NCBI GenBank assembly: GCA_045632845.1
Contig: JAZQXL010000002.1
Span: forward strand, 1 to 64,000
Reading direction: 5' to 3'
Source: RGIG4140 sp045632845
GTDB lineage: Bacteria > Pseudomonadota > Alphaproteobacteria > CAAHEQ01 > UBA3637
DNA length: 64,000 bases
The notes below the pieces were generated by a model. It was given only the letters and a program-made list of their open reading frames with translations. It was not told the DNA's origin and made no database searches. The position numbers and the translations under genes are program-made. Below are positions 25,897-34,327 of the stretch, piece after piece. The first letter of the stretch is position 1. Each line of letters starts with the position of its first letter.

Positions 25897-26796
25897 ATGT
25901 TTACGTTATTAATTGCCTTTGTTGCACCTATGTTGCATGCTGTTTCGAACATTTTAGATGCACGTGTATCGAATTTTTTGTTTAAAAGTAATGTTTCAAC
26001 CATTTTTTATTTGGGATTGACAAATTTGTTTGTCTTACCATTTTTGGTGTTGTTTGGTGGTGTTGAAATATTGAAGATTTCAACAGATGCTTTGCCGATC
26101 TTGTTGATTGTTGCTTTGTTTGAGATTTTGTACCAGATTCCTTATTTTAAAGCGTTGAAAAAAATTGACACGTCTATTGTTGGTGCTATGTTCTCGTTAG
26201 GTAAAATTTTATTACCCATTTTTGCATATATTATTGTTGGAGAACAATTGTATTTTTGGCAATATATAGGTTTCTTTATTATTATTGCAGCAACATTATT
26301 TTTGAATTTAAAAAAAGGTGTTTCTATTCAACTTAATTTTGCATTTTATTTAATGTTGGTTGCTTCTTTGATGATTACACTTAATACGATTTTTTCAAAA
26401 AAAGCATTAATGGAAATGAATTGGTTGAGTTTTAGTTTTTATTATGTTGTTTTATCAGATGTGTTTTTGATGTTGGCGTTATTAAGTCCTAAATTCTTTA
26501 AAAATATTAAGAGAGATTTTAAAGTTTTTAAAAAGAATTTTTCGCTTTTAATATTGATGGAAATTGTGGATAGATTTGCTGTTTTGACTGGTATTTATGC
26601 TTTGTCTTTATTACCTGTTATGGTTAGAGCAGGGATTAGTTCAACAACGCCAATTTTTGTGTTGCTTTATAGTTTGGTGTTGTATAAATTGTTTGGTGGT
26701 CAATTTAAAGAGGACTTAAATAGAACAGGTATGATCAAAAAGCTTGTTTGTTTTTTGTTTATTATCATCGGTGTTGTACTGACCGTTTGTGAATAA
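25897..26796 (+). CDS. EamA/DMT-family membrane transporter
   Basis: A 299-residue drug/metabolite-transporter-type permease with about ten hydrophobic helices in two repeats. Short polar links such as KKIDTSIVGAMFSLGKILLPI fit the EamA fold (helices 3-4). The substrate cannot be inferred. It is a single-gene unit with a promoter close to the start (short leader) and no other transport gene nearby. A tRNA-Val gene follows about 100 bases downstream. Confidence 0.82.
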   Translation: MFTLLIAFVAPMLHAVSNILDARVSNFLFKSNVSTIFYLGLTNLFVLPFLVLFGGVEILKISTDALPILLIVALFEILYQIPYFKALKKIDTSIVGAMFSLGKILLPIFAYIIVGEQLYFWQYIGFFIIIAATLFLNLKKGVSIQLNFAFYLMLVASLMITLNTIFSKKALMEMNWLSFSFYYVVLSDVFLMLALLSPKFFKNIKRDFKVFKKNFSLLILMEIVDRFAVLTGIYALSLLPVMVRAGISSTTPIFVLLYSLVLYKLFGGQFKEDLNRTGMIKKLVCFLFIIIGVVLTVCE

Positions 26797-26897
26797 AAAA
26801 ATGAATAAAAATAAAGAGAAATAAAAAATATTAAAAAAAATAAAAATAAGACTTGCTTTTTTATAATAAAATCTGTATAAATACTTTTATCTTAGAT

Positions 26898-26974
26898 GGA
26901 TGTGTAGCTCAGGTGGTTAGAGTATTACGTTGACATCGTAAGGGTCGCAAGTTCGAGTCTTGCCACATCCACCA
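26898..26974 (+). tRNA. tRNA-Val (anticodon GAC)
   Basis: 77 bases with encoded CCA. Acceptor GGATGTG/CACATCC; anticodon stem TTACG/CGTAA with loop TTGACAT (anticodon GAC); T-loop GTTCGAGTC. Confidence 0.95.
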
Positions 26975-26979
26975 TTTAA

Positions 26980-27005
26980 AATCCGCCAATTTGGCGGTTT
27001 TTTTA
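26980..27005 (+). terminator. tRNA-Val terminator
   Basis: CCGCCAA / TTGGCGG stem with a tight loop, then TTTTTTTA; it sits ahead of the convergent ruvX gene. Confidence 0.85.
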
Positions 27006-27042
27006 TGCTTAAAATTTTTTAAGTTATCTAATTTAAATTGTT

Positions 27043-27513
27043 TTATTTTGCTTCATCAAGAGCTTTTTGAAGAATTCTTGCGGCAGCATATGAATCTAAT
27101 ACTTTTTTTTGTTTTGACTCGCGCATGCATCTGGCAGATAAATATTCAGATGCGTATTTTGAAGTGTAGCGTTCATCAATTAAAAAAACTGGTAAGCCAT
27201 ATTTTTCACTAACACGTTCTGAAAAAAGGCGTGCGTGGTGGGCAATTTCCCCTTCTTCTCCATCGGTTTGAAGTGGCAGACCAACAACAATTGCTTTAAC
27301 CTCTTTTGCAGGGATGATATCATCTAATTCTTTTAGTTGGTGAATAATTTTAAATGGTTCGGCTATTTTTGTTGATTTGTCTGATAAGGCAAGACCAATT
27401 CTTTTCATGCCATAATCAACGCCCAACACAACGCCTGTTTTGGGAAAAATATTTTTGCTTTCAGTTAATAAAAAAACTTGTTTTTTTGTTTGTTTTTCGC
27501 TAGTATTACTCAT
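27043..27513 (-). CDS. ruvX: Putative pre-16S rRNA nuclease / Holliday junction resolvase YqgF
   Basis: A 156-residue RNase H-fold protein (YqgF/RuvX), implicated in 16S rRNA 5' maturation and originally named as a Holliday junction resolvase. Family marks are VLGVDYGMKRIGLALSD near residue 30 (catalytic Asp), VVGLPLQTDGEEG, IDERYTSKYA (acidic residue) and DSYAAARILQ at the C-terminus. ATG 27513 is chosen over the adjacent GTG 27516; no good ribosome site is seen for either. It has a ~27-residue N-terminal extension before the core. Only 30 bases separate it from divergent rpiB, so one or both promoters must lie inside the other gene. Confidence 0.9.
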   Translation of the reverse strand: MSNTSEKQTKKQVFLLTESKNIFPKTGVVLGVDYGMKRIGLALSDKSTKIAEPFKIIHQLKELDDIIPAKEVKAIVVGLPLQTDGEEGEIAHHARLFSERVSEKYGLPVFLIDERYTSKYASEYLSARCMRESKQKKVLDSYAAARILQKALDEAK

Positions 27514-27543
27514 CACTATTCTTATATAAGGAAATGCTTAAAT

Positions 27544-28002
27544 ATGCAAGTAAAAAAAATCGTTATGGCATCAGATCACGCAGCCTGTGAGTTAAAATCT
27601 TTTTTAAAAGAGACATTGATTTCACAAGGGTATGAAATTATTGATTGCGGAACTGAAAGTGCTCAAGTGTCAGTTGATTATCCTGATAAGGCTTATCTTT
27701 TGGCAAAGGTGTTGAAAAAGAATGAAGCTGATATGGGTATTTTACTTTGCGGTTCAGGAATTGGTATGAGCATTGCTGTGAACAGATATGATCATATTCG
27801 TGCAGCTTTGGTGCATTCAATTGATTATGCAAAGCTTGCACGCCAACATAATGATGCAAATGTTTTGGTGCTTGGTGGGCGCTTTTTAAATCCTCAAGAA
27901 GCACTTGAAATAACAAATACTTTTTTAATGACAGATTTTGAAGGGGAACGACACGCTAGACGAGTCGCAAAATTAGGAGATATGCCACATGACTTTGAAT
28001 AA
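27544..28002 (+). CDS. rpiB: Ribose-5-phosphate isomerase B
   Basis: Interconverts ribose 5-phosphate and ribulose 5-phosphate in the pentose phosphate pathway. The 152-residue product shows ASDHAACELK, the DCGTES segment and the catalytic-cysteine loop LLCGSGIGMSIAVNR (Cys69). The start ATG 27544 follows AAGGAAATG; the longer frame from 27478 overlaps ruvX and is not typical. Its end overlaps glyA by 14 bases, and rpiB-glyA-nrdR-nusB form one operon, an order known in alphaproteobacteria. Confidence 0.95.
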   Translation: MQVKKIVMASDHAACELKSFLKETLISQGYEIIDCGTESAQVSVDYPDKAYLLAKVLKKNEADMGILLCGSGIGMSIAVNRYDHIRAALVHSIDYAKLARQHNDANVLVLGGRFLNPQEALEITNTFLMTDFEGERHARRVAKLGDMPHDFE

Positions 28003-29281
28003 TTCATACTTATATTTTCATCAATCTTTAGAACAAACTGATCCAATTTTGTCACGTATGATTACAAAGGAGTTGTGGAGACAACAAGATCATATTGAGT
28101 TGATTGCATCAGAAAATATTGTTTCAAAAGCTGTTTTGGAAGCTGCTGGTAGCGTTTTGACAAATAAATATGCTGAAGGATATGCCGCAAAGCGCTATTA
28201 TCACGGATGTGAATATGTTGACGAAGTTGAGGTTCTTGCTATTGAAAGAGCTAAGAAATTGTTCAATGCTGGGTATGTGAATGTGCAACCGCATTCAGGA
28301 TCACAAGCAAACTCAGCTGTTTATTTGGCTTTGTTGGAACCAAATGATTTGATTTTGGGTATGGGGTTAGATGCTGGCGGGCATTTAACACATGGGTATA
28401 AGGCTTCTTCATCAGGAAAGTATTATCAAAGTGTTTCATATGGTGTGGATTCAAATGGATACATTGATTATGATACAGTTGAAAGTTTAGCCCTTGCCCA
28501 TAAACCAAAATTAATCATTGCTGGTGGTTCTGCATACCCTCGACAAATCAATTATGAAAGATTTCGTTTAATTGCAGATAAAGTCGGTGCTTATTTGATG
28601 GTGGATATGGCTCACTTTGCAGGTCTTGTTGCAGGTGGTGTTCTTGAAAATCCACTTAAATATGCCGATGTTGTCACAACAACAACACACAAAACATTGC
28701 GTGGTCCTCGTGGTGGTATGATTTTGACGAATAATAAAGATATTGCAAAAAAAATTAATTCTGCTGTATTCCCAGGTCTTCAAGGAGGTCCTTTGATGCA
28801 TATTATTGCAGCAAAGGCTGTTGCATTTGGTGAAGATTTGCAAGACAGCTTTAAAGAATATGCTAAAAATGTTGTAAATAATGCAGGAATTTTGGCTAAA
28901 ACATTAAAATCAAAAGGGTATGATTTGGTTTCAGGTGGAACGGATACGCATTTGATTTTGTTAGATTTAAGATCTAAAGGTTTAACCGGTTCTGTTTCAT
29001 GTGATGCGTTGGCAGAAGCTGGGATTATTTGTAACAAAAACAGTGTGCCAAACGATCCTGAAAAACCAACGGTAACATCTGGTTTGCGTGTTGGAACACC
29101 TGCAGGCACAACAAGAGGTTTTGGTGCAAAAGAATTTGAAGAAATTGGTTTGATGATTGTTGAAGTTTTGGATGCGTTGACAGTGGGAGAAGAAGAAACA
29201 ACAAAAGCAATAGCTTCTGTTCGAAAAAAAGTTCAAGAAATGTGCTTGAAGTTCCCAATCTATGATTCAGCAAAGGTATAA
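27989..29281 (+). CDS. glyA: Serine hydroxymethyltransferase
   Basis: PLP enzyme converting serine and tetrahydrofolate to glycine and methylenetetrahydrofolate, the main one-carbon entry. It has 430 residues. The PLP lysine is Lys235 in VTTTTHKTLRGPRGG, and other family marks are NKYAEGYAAKRYYHGCEYVD and VQPHSGSQAN. The ATG lies inside the end of rpiB behind AGGAGAT, so translation is coupled. nrdR follows after 3 bases. Confidence 0.97.
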   Translation: MTLNNSYLYFHQSLEQTDPILSRMITKELWRQQDHIELIASENIVSKAVLEAAGSVLTNKYAEGYAAKRYYHGCEYVDEVEVLAIERAKKLFNAGYVNVQPHSGSQANSAVYLALLEPNDLILGMGLDAGGHLTHGYKASSSGKYYQSVSYGVDSNGYIDYDTVESLALAHKPKLIIAGGSAYPRQINYERFRLIADKVGAYLMVDMAHFAGLVAGGVLENPLKYADVVTTTTHKTLRGPRGGMILTNNKDIAKKINSAVFPGLQGGPLMHIIAAKAVAFGEDLQDSFKEYAKNVVNNAGILAKTLKSKGYDLVSGGTDTHLILLDLRSKGLTGSVSCDALAEAGIICNKNSVPNDPEKPTVTSGLRVGTPAGTTRGFGAKEFEEIGLMIVEVLDALTVGEEETTKAIASVRKKVQEMCLKFPIYDSAKV

Positions 29282-29284
29282 TAA

Positions 29285-29743
29285 ATGAAGTGTCCTTTTT
29301 GTGGAAAAGCAGCCAGTCAGGTTAAGGATTCGCGCCCAAGTGAAGATGGAACGTCAATTAGACGTCGTAGATGTTGTCCAGATTGTGGGGGCAGATTTAC
29401 AACGTTTGAATACATTCAAAGTCAAGATCTTGTGGTTGTGAAAAAAAATGATGTGCGTGTTCCTTTTGAACGTGAAAAGCTGTATCGTTCAATTCATTTA
29501 GCATTGCGTAAGCGTGAAATTGACGAAGAACGAATGGATCAACTGGTTGCTCAACTCATTCAATCATTGGAAGAAAAAGGTGTGATTGAAATTCGTTCAA
29601 GTGAAATTGGTGAACTTGTAATGAACATGCTTTTAAAAATTGATAAAGTCGCATATGTTAGATATGCATCAGTATATAAGAATTTTACATCTATGGAAGA
29701 TTTTAAAGAATTTGCAGCTAAATTAATGGAGGGCGAAGAATGA
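29285..29743 (+). CDS. nrdR: Transcriptional repressor NrdR
   Basis: ATP/dATP-sensing repressor of ribonucleotide reductase genes. The 152-residue product has an N-terminal zinc ribbon (Cys3, Cys6, Cys31, Cys34 in MKCPFC and CCPDC) with RRRRCCPDCGGRFTTFE. It is followed by the ATP-cone domain from about residue 48 (VVKKNDVRVPFEREKLYRSI). Its stop TGA overlaps the next start (ATGA). Confidence 0.97.
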   Translation: MKCPFCGKAASQVKDSRPSEDGTSIRRRRCCPDCGGRFTTFEYIQSQDLVVVKKNDVRVPFEREKLYRSIHLALRKREIDEERMDQLVAQLIQSLEEKGVIEIRSSEIGELVMNMLLKIDKVAYVRYASVYKNFTSMEDFKEFAAKLMEGEE

Positions 29744-30219
29744 CAGAGATAAACCCAAATCAAAAATTTACAAATGCACGCTTAATGGCTGTGCAAGCTT
29801 GTTACGCAAAAGAAATGAGTGATGAAAGATGGGAAAAAATCACATCAAAATTTTTGCTTGGCGAAATTGGTGGTCAAGTAATTGAAGATGGTGTTGCAGG
29901 TCGTGAAAAGTATGTTGACTTGCAACCAGCTGACGCAGGACTTTTTACAAGTCTTATTAAAGAGTATCAAGAAAAAGAAGATATGATTAATGAAATCATT
30001 CGCACAAATTTGGGTGAAAAGTTAGATTATGAAAGAATGGAACTTTTGTTAAAATGTGTTTTAAGAATGGGTATAACGGAATTTTATGCAAATCCGTCTT
30101 TGCCAAGTGCCATTATTGTGAATGAATATGTGGATATGACACGTGCCTTTTTCAGTGGTGTTGAAGCAAAAATTGTGAATGCATTATTGGACAAGTTTGC
30201 TAAAGTTATGCGTGGTTAA
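29740..30219 (+). CDS. nusB: Transcription antitermination factor NusB
   Basis: All-helical RNA-binding protein that, with NusE, drives rRNA antitermination. The 159-residue product has an N-terminal NARLMAVQACYAKEMS and C-terminal NEYVDMTRAFFSGVEAKIVN, both typical of alphaproteobacterial NusB. It is translationally coupled to nrdR by a 4-base overlap and is the last gene before a terminator hairpin at 30252-30275. Confidence 0.94.
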   Translation: MTEINPNQKFTNARLMAVQACYAKEMSDERWEKITSKFLLGEIGGQVIEDGVAGREKYVDLQPADAGLFTSLIKEYQEKEDMINEIIRTNLGEKLDYERMELLLKCVLRMGITEFYANPSLPSAIIVNEYVDMTRAFFSGVEAKIVNALLDKFAKVMRG

Positions 30220-30235
30220 TTTATTTATAAATTGA

Positions 30236-30264
30236 TTGACAAAATAAGAATAAAGAGCTATTAT
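30236..30264 (+). promoter_or_regulatory. Sigma70-type promoter for GNAT gene, overlapping a terminator
   Basis: TTGACA at 30236-30241, 17-base spacer, TATTAT at 30259-30264. The -10 box falls in the loop of the terminator hairpin that ends the nusB operon. Confidence 0.65.
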
Positions 30265-30284
30265 GACGGCTCTTTATTTTTTTT
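30252..30284 (+). terminator. Terminator of rpiB-glyA-nrdR-nusB operon
   Basis: AAAGAGC (30252-30258) pairs with GCTCTTT (30269-30275) across a 10-base loop, followed by ATTTTTTTT. Confidence 0.75.
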
Positions 30285-30307
30285 ATTTTAAAGCTTAGAT
30301 AACATCC

Positions 30308-30958
30308 ATGAATGAATGTGTAAAAACTGATAGATTGATTTTGCATCGCCATATTTTTGAAAATGGTACTCTTTTTACACAGTTGGAAAAAAAACAACCC
30401 CATTCTTCTCCTCAAGCATTATCCGATTTGTTAAAAAAAAATCAAAATGTGTTAAAGGGAATTTTTGGATGGTGGCTTGACGTTTCATCCCCATATTCTG
30501 CAGGTATACGGATACATGAAGATTCTAGATCTTGGCGGCATAAAGATCAACTGCAATATTATGTGTATGAAAAAGAAACACAAAAGTGTATAGGTATTTT
30601 TTGCGCAATTATCAAAAAAAATGAGGCCTATGTTTTGGCTTGGCTTTCACAAAACAATCAAGGGAAGGGGTATGCACGCGAAATTGCAAAAGCTTTTGAC
30701 AAGGAACTTTTTGAAACGATTGGGGTTGATAAAGTTAAATACGAATGCTTTAATCTAAACCCGCACAAAAGTAAGGTGAGATCTTTTTTAACAGATGTAA
30801 ATTATAAAGAAGAAAAGATAACTTCTGCAAGTACTCTTTGGAGCAAAACAAAGGGAGAGTATTTTTTAGGTTTAGGAATTAAACCATTGTTGATTAAGTC
30901 AAAAAAAATGGGTATTTCTTTTTTCAGAAGGATGATGAATATTTTTACAAATGAATAA
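30308..30958 (+). CDS. GNAT-family N-acetyltransferase
   Basis: A 216-residue acetyltransferase-like protein. The acetyl-CoA pyrophosphate loop is NNQGKGYA (Gln118 to Ala123) on the usual beta4-alpha3 turn, preceded by the strand CIGIFCAIIKKNEAYVLAWL. It resembles RimJ/RimL-type enzymes that modify ribosomal proteins or small amines (RLILHRH near the start), but the substrate is unknown. The C-terminal ~35 residues are basic and hydrophobic (KKMGISFFRRMMNIF), which is unusual and may contact membrane. It is a single-gene unit with promoter and bidirectional terminator. Confidence 0.75.
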   Translation: MNECVKTDRLILHRHIFENGTLFTQLEKKQPHSSPQALSDLLKKNQNVLKGIFGWWLDVSSPYSAGIRIHEDSRSWRHKDQLQYYVYEKETQKCIGIFCAIIKKNEAYVLAWLSQNNQGKGYAREIAKAFDKELFETIGVDKVKYECFNLNPHKSKVRSFLTDVNYKEEKITSASTLWSKTKGEYFLGLGIKPLLIKSKKMGISFFRRMMNIFTNE

Positions 30959-30960
30959 AA

Positions 30961-30998
30961 AAACAAACGCGGTTTAATTTAAACCGCATTTGTTTTTT
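30961..30998. terminator. Bidirectional terminator
   Basis: 15-base stem around loop AATTT (AACAAACGCGGTTT with AAACCGCATTTGTT, one mismatch) with T-runs both ways, between the GNAT gene and convergent FNT gene. Confidence 0.88.
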
Positions 30999-31009
30999 AG
31001 ATTGAAAAT

Positions 31010-31798
31010 TTAATCTTCTTTTTTATTGTAAATATAGCCGTAAACAGCACCGATGAACAAAGCACCACCAACAATGTTCCCAATTGTTGCTGGGATGAGA
31101 TTATCAACAATAAATTGACCCCAAGTAATATCAGCACCTGTGTACATGGCTGTTGGGATAAAGAACATATTTGCAATAGAGTGTTCATAGCCAAGTGTTA
31201 CAAAAAGCATTACAGGAACCCATATGCCAAGAGCTTTTCCGATAACATCTTTTCCTGCATAGCCCATCCAAGTACCAAGGCAAACAAGAGCATTTGCCCC
31301 AATTGCTTTTATAATCACAGTATCCCAAGGATATTTGAGTTTTCCATAAGCAAGCGTGTGTAAATAATCGACATATGGAGCATTGCTGATAATGCCAGTT
31401 TTATATGCCATAAAATAAGCAATTAATTGTGTACCGATAAAGTTGAATGAATATGCCAATACCCAAACTTTTAATAAGGATAACAACGTTGTCTTTTTTT
31501 GCATGGTGGAAAGAGTCATGCCGGCACAGTCGCTTGTGAATAAATCAGCCCCTGCAATACAAACCATAATCAGCCCAACTGGGAAGAGGGCACCAGCCAC
31601 AAATTTAACAAGACCAGGATTTAATTCTTGGGTGATTGGCATACCACCTGCAACAACAAGAGTGAGCAATCCGCCAAGCGCAATAAAAGCACCGCCCAAA
31701 ATAGCAAAGAGCATAAATTTTAAAAAAGGCATATCAGCCTTTGACTTTGAAGAATCTGCAAACAATTTTGCAATTTCTGCTGGTTGATAATATGACAT
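31010..31798 (-). CDS. Formate/nitrite transporter (FNT/FocA family)
   Basis: A 262-residue pentameric anion channel of the FNT family, which moves formate, nitrite or related small acids. It has six hydrophobic helices. Family segments are PFLKFMLFAILGGAFIALGG (helix 1), LFTSDCAGMT and GYEHSIANMFFIPTAMY, which is the FNT signature around the conserved pore histidine. AGGAG precedes the ATG. No formate lyase or nitrite reductase gene is nearby, so the ion is undetermined. Formate export would fit fermentative gut life (inference). Confidence 0.92.
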   Translation of the reverse strand: MSYYQPAEIAKLFADSSKSKADMPFLKFMLFAILGGAFIALGGLLTLVVAGGMPITQELNPGLVKFVAGALFPVGLIMVCIAGADLFTSDCAGMTLSTMQKKTTLLSLLKVWVLAYSFNFIGTQLIAYFMAYKTGIISNAPYVDYLHTLAYGKLKYPWDTVIIKAIGANALVCLGTWMGYAGKDVIGKALGIWVPVMLFVTLGYEHSIANMFFIPTAMYTGADITWGQFIVDNLIPATIGNIVGGALFIGAVYGYIYNKKED

Positions 31799-31872
31799 TT
31801 TTTTCTCCTATAAAATAAATAAGTATGCCCCTTTTATTCTTTTTTTTATTAAAAATCAAGCAAAAAGAGGGA

Positions 31873-32901
31873 CTATTTTGTTTTTTGATAATTTTGTTTT
31901 TTTAAATAGGTATCAATGGGGATTTTTTGACCTTTTATTTTAAGATTAATACAAGAAATGGGAATATGAGTGAGATTTGTATAGTAAGCGTTAACAAAAG
32001 TGATTTTTTTTAATTCTTGTTGAAGTGATTGATTTGTTAAATCTAAATTTTTATATTCTGTATCAACAGAGTAATCAAAACGCCAATTTTTGGCATAATT
32101 GTTGATAGATGAAATATCAAATTCTTTTAATGTATTTGGCACAAAATTATTTAAAATTTGTCTGCGATGTTCTTTTTTGTGTGTTAAAAGACACTTCATT
32201 AAAATACCGATTGTTTCTTCCTCAGCATAGCAAATTGCTTCTCTTTTTGATTGAAAAAGATGTTTTTTTAAATTGTATCTTTTGGAAATGATTTTATCAA
32301 CAAAAGAAAGATTTTTATCAGGCGAGTAAAAAGAGTATGCTTTTGACATAAAATAATTAAGACGAGCTGCAATAATAAAATCGGCTCCTTTTGCATGGGC
32401 TTCAGCCATTTTATGTACAATTGGAAAAAGGTGGTTGAAATTAAATACCCCATCACAACCTTGTTTTAAGTGTAGATATTCATGGATAAAGGTTGCTGTT
32501 TTAAAGTCGGGTGGTAAAAGAATGGTGTTGTGTGCCTCTTTTGATGTTGGTTTTTCTTTTATTTTTCCAAGGACTGAAAGATCTTTATCTATTTGAATGT
32601 CAGCAGGAATAATTTTGTTTTTAAATAATTTAGAAATAACAGGAGATAAATGAGATATAATAAGAATATCTTGTAAAACTTTTTCTTTTTTTTGATGTAA
32701 AAGATTTGAAAAATCAATTTGTGTAATAAGTTTTTTTAAATCATCTATTGTTAAGTTATTAGATGGAAGTGTTTTTTCTTCTCCATCGTTGAAATAAATA
32801 AGATTTTTGAGTAAAAACTCAGGAACACTTGTTTTTTGATGTATGGTGTTCTGTTTATTTTTTGGTTTTGGAAATAGGATGTTAAAAAAAGCGTTAAACA
32901 T
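31873..32901 (-). CDS. Putative HExxH zinc metallopeptidase, paralog A
   Basis: A 342-residue protein of no family I can name with certainty (possibly the DUF6782-type putative metallopeptidases, from memory only). It has HEYLH at residues 140-144 and a downstream Glu167 in a conserved EAHAKG segment. HExxH plus Glu about 23 residues later fits a gluzincin zinc site. It shares with its upstream neighbour the pattern HExxHLKQ..DG.F, the EA.AKG segment and IG.LMKCLL. It lacks the N-terminal membrane segments of the neighbour and has no signal peptide. AAGGA precedes the ATG. It is 22 bases downstream of paralog B on the same strand, so the two form an operon. Confidence 0.6.
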   Translation of the reverse strand: MFNAFFNILFPKPKNKQNTIHQKTSVPEFLLKNLIYFNDGEEKTLPSNNLTIDDLKKLITQIDFSNLLHQKKEKVLQDILIISHLSPVISKLFKNKIIPADIQIDKDLSVLGKIKEKPTSKEAHNTILLPPDFKTATFIHEYLHLKQGCDGVFNFNHLFPIVHKMAEAHAKGADFIIAARLNYFMSKAYSFYSPDKNLSFVDKIISKRYNLKKHLFQSKREAICYAEEETIGILMKCLLTHKKEHRRQILNNFVPNTLKEFDISSINNYAKNWRFDYSVDTEYKNLDLTNQSLQQELKKITFVNAYYTNLTHIPISCINLKIKGQKIPIDTYLKKQNYQKTK

Positions 32902-32923
32902 TATTGTTTTTCCTTAAAAAATT

Positions 32924-34189
32924 CTACTCTTTTTCTAATTCTTTGCAACAGAATTGAAAAAGTGCATTGTTTTTATCATGTGTAGCAATTTTGATGTTTT
33001 TTATATCTTGTTGAATGCCTGTTTCATAAGAAAAATAAGCATTGAAATCTTTTACACAATCAACTTCATGTTGAATAATTTTAGGTGTGTGGGTTAGAAT
33101 TTCTTTTGTTTTTTCTTCGAGGTTTAAAACAGTTTCATTAATATAAGTTGAGCGCCATTCAAAACAAAATGTGTTGAAATTTATTCTGTCATTGGTTGAA
33201 GAAAAAAAACAGCCTTCAGTGTTAAAAATTTCTTCTCGTTTTTTCTCATCATCTTCTAAAAGGCATTTCATTAAAACGCCAATAGCCCTTTCTTCGGTTT
33301 TTCCTTGTAATTCACGTTCCAAGAGAGTTGGATTTTGTTTTTTTATTTTATCAAATTGACTGTAATAGAGTGTGTTTTCCCAATCTGAAAGGGTTTCGTT
33401 AGAAAGATTGTATTTTCTGCATTCTAAGTTTGTTGCAAAATTTAATACATAGTTTAATCCTTTTGCTTGAGCTTCATTCATCAGGTGTAAGTAATGATGT
33501 AAATCTTTTAAGCAAAAGGCTCCATCTTGAGCTTGTTTGAGATGAAAAATTTCATGCGTGATTGAGAGTGGATCACAAACATTCTGGATTATTATTTTTC
33601 CATCAATATCATGTTCGGGTGAAAAAGAGGCAAGTCCGCCATAAGAAAGATTTTTATCAACTTCAATGATTGCAGATCTAAGATTGCTTTTTAAAATTTT
33701 AGAAGCCAAAGGTGAAGAGTGTGCAATGACAATCAAATTTTGAAGAATAATCAGTTGCTCTTGCTTTTTAAGAGCTGAAAAATCAATCGTTTGAACAAGA
33801 TTTTCAATATCTTTTTTTGTTAATGGATCAAATGGGGAAGGGTGTTTGTTTTGAGGTGTATTCACATAGCAAAGTTGATTTAAAACGTCTTTAGAAACAC
33901 TTGTTTTTCTTTTTTTGTTAAATGGGAACTTTTTTAAGTATTTAATCGTTTCAAAAGTTAGGAAGATTGAAAGAATTGTTGTTGTAAGTGGAAAAAGTAC
34001 ATGAAATAGAGAGTATTTTTTCTCTTTATTTTCAAGTTTTTTTTGATTTAAAAATTCATTTGTATTTTTATAAAGAGAGTTTGCTTGAATGGTTGAAAGC
34101 AGGAGGGAACCCAAGCAACAAAGATAAAGAGTTGTTTTTGTTTTTTGTGTTTTTTTTTGCAAATATGGAGATAAAATCTGGGAATTCAT
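32924..34189 (-). CDS. Putative HExxH zinc metallopeptidase, membrane-anchored paralog B
   Basis: A 421-residue protein with two N-terminal hydrophobic segments (about 20-36 and 61-83), suggesting a membrane-anchored enzyme. The HExxH motif is HEIFH at 212-216, and the likely third ligand Glu239 lies in NEAQAKG, with the same 22-residue spacing as in paralog A. A conserved RAIGVLMKCLLEDDE block follows near residue 301. No known domain is recognised. Neither the substrate nor the topology of the catalytic part is known. The first ~130 residues differ from paralog A. Codon use is strongly AT-rich, like the neighbours. Confidence 0.6.
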   Translation of the reverse strand: MNSQILSPYLQKKTQKTKTTLYLCCLGSLLLSTIQANSLYKNTNEFLNQKKLENKEKKYSLFHVLFPLTTTILSIFLTFETIKYLKKFPFNKKRKTSVSKDVLNQLCYVNTPQNKHPSPFDPLTKKDIENLVQTIDFSALKKQEQLIILQNLIVIAHSSPLASKILKSNLRSAIIEVDKNLSYGGLASFSPEHDIDGKIIIQNVCDPLSITHEIFHLKQAQDGAFCLKDLHHYLHLMNEAQAKGLNYVLNFATNLECRKYNLSNETLSDWENTLYYSQFDKIKKQNPTLLERELQGKTEERAIGVLMKCLLEDDEKKREEIFNTEGCFFSSTNDRINFNTFCFEWRSTYINETVLNLEEKTKEILTHTPKIIQHEVDCVKDFNAYFSYETGIQQDIKNIKIATHDKNNALFQFCCKELEKE

Positions 34190-34273
34190 GCTTTGTATTT
34201 TATTTTGTTAGGTGACTTAAACAAGAGTGTTTAAAACATTTGTTTTTTTAGATGAAACAAAGTTCATAACGAA

Positions 34274-34296
34274 AAACTCCTTTGGACAAGGAGTTT
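34274..34296 (-). terminator. marC terminator
   Basis: AAACTCCTT / AAGGAGTTT stem, loop of five bases, T-run when read on the minus strand; it lies between marC and the HExxH operon. Confidence 0.75.
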
Positions 34297-34327
34297 AACA
34301 CAAAAAAAATGTTTTGTCAATTTTTAT

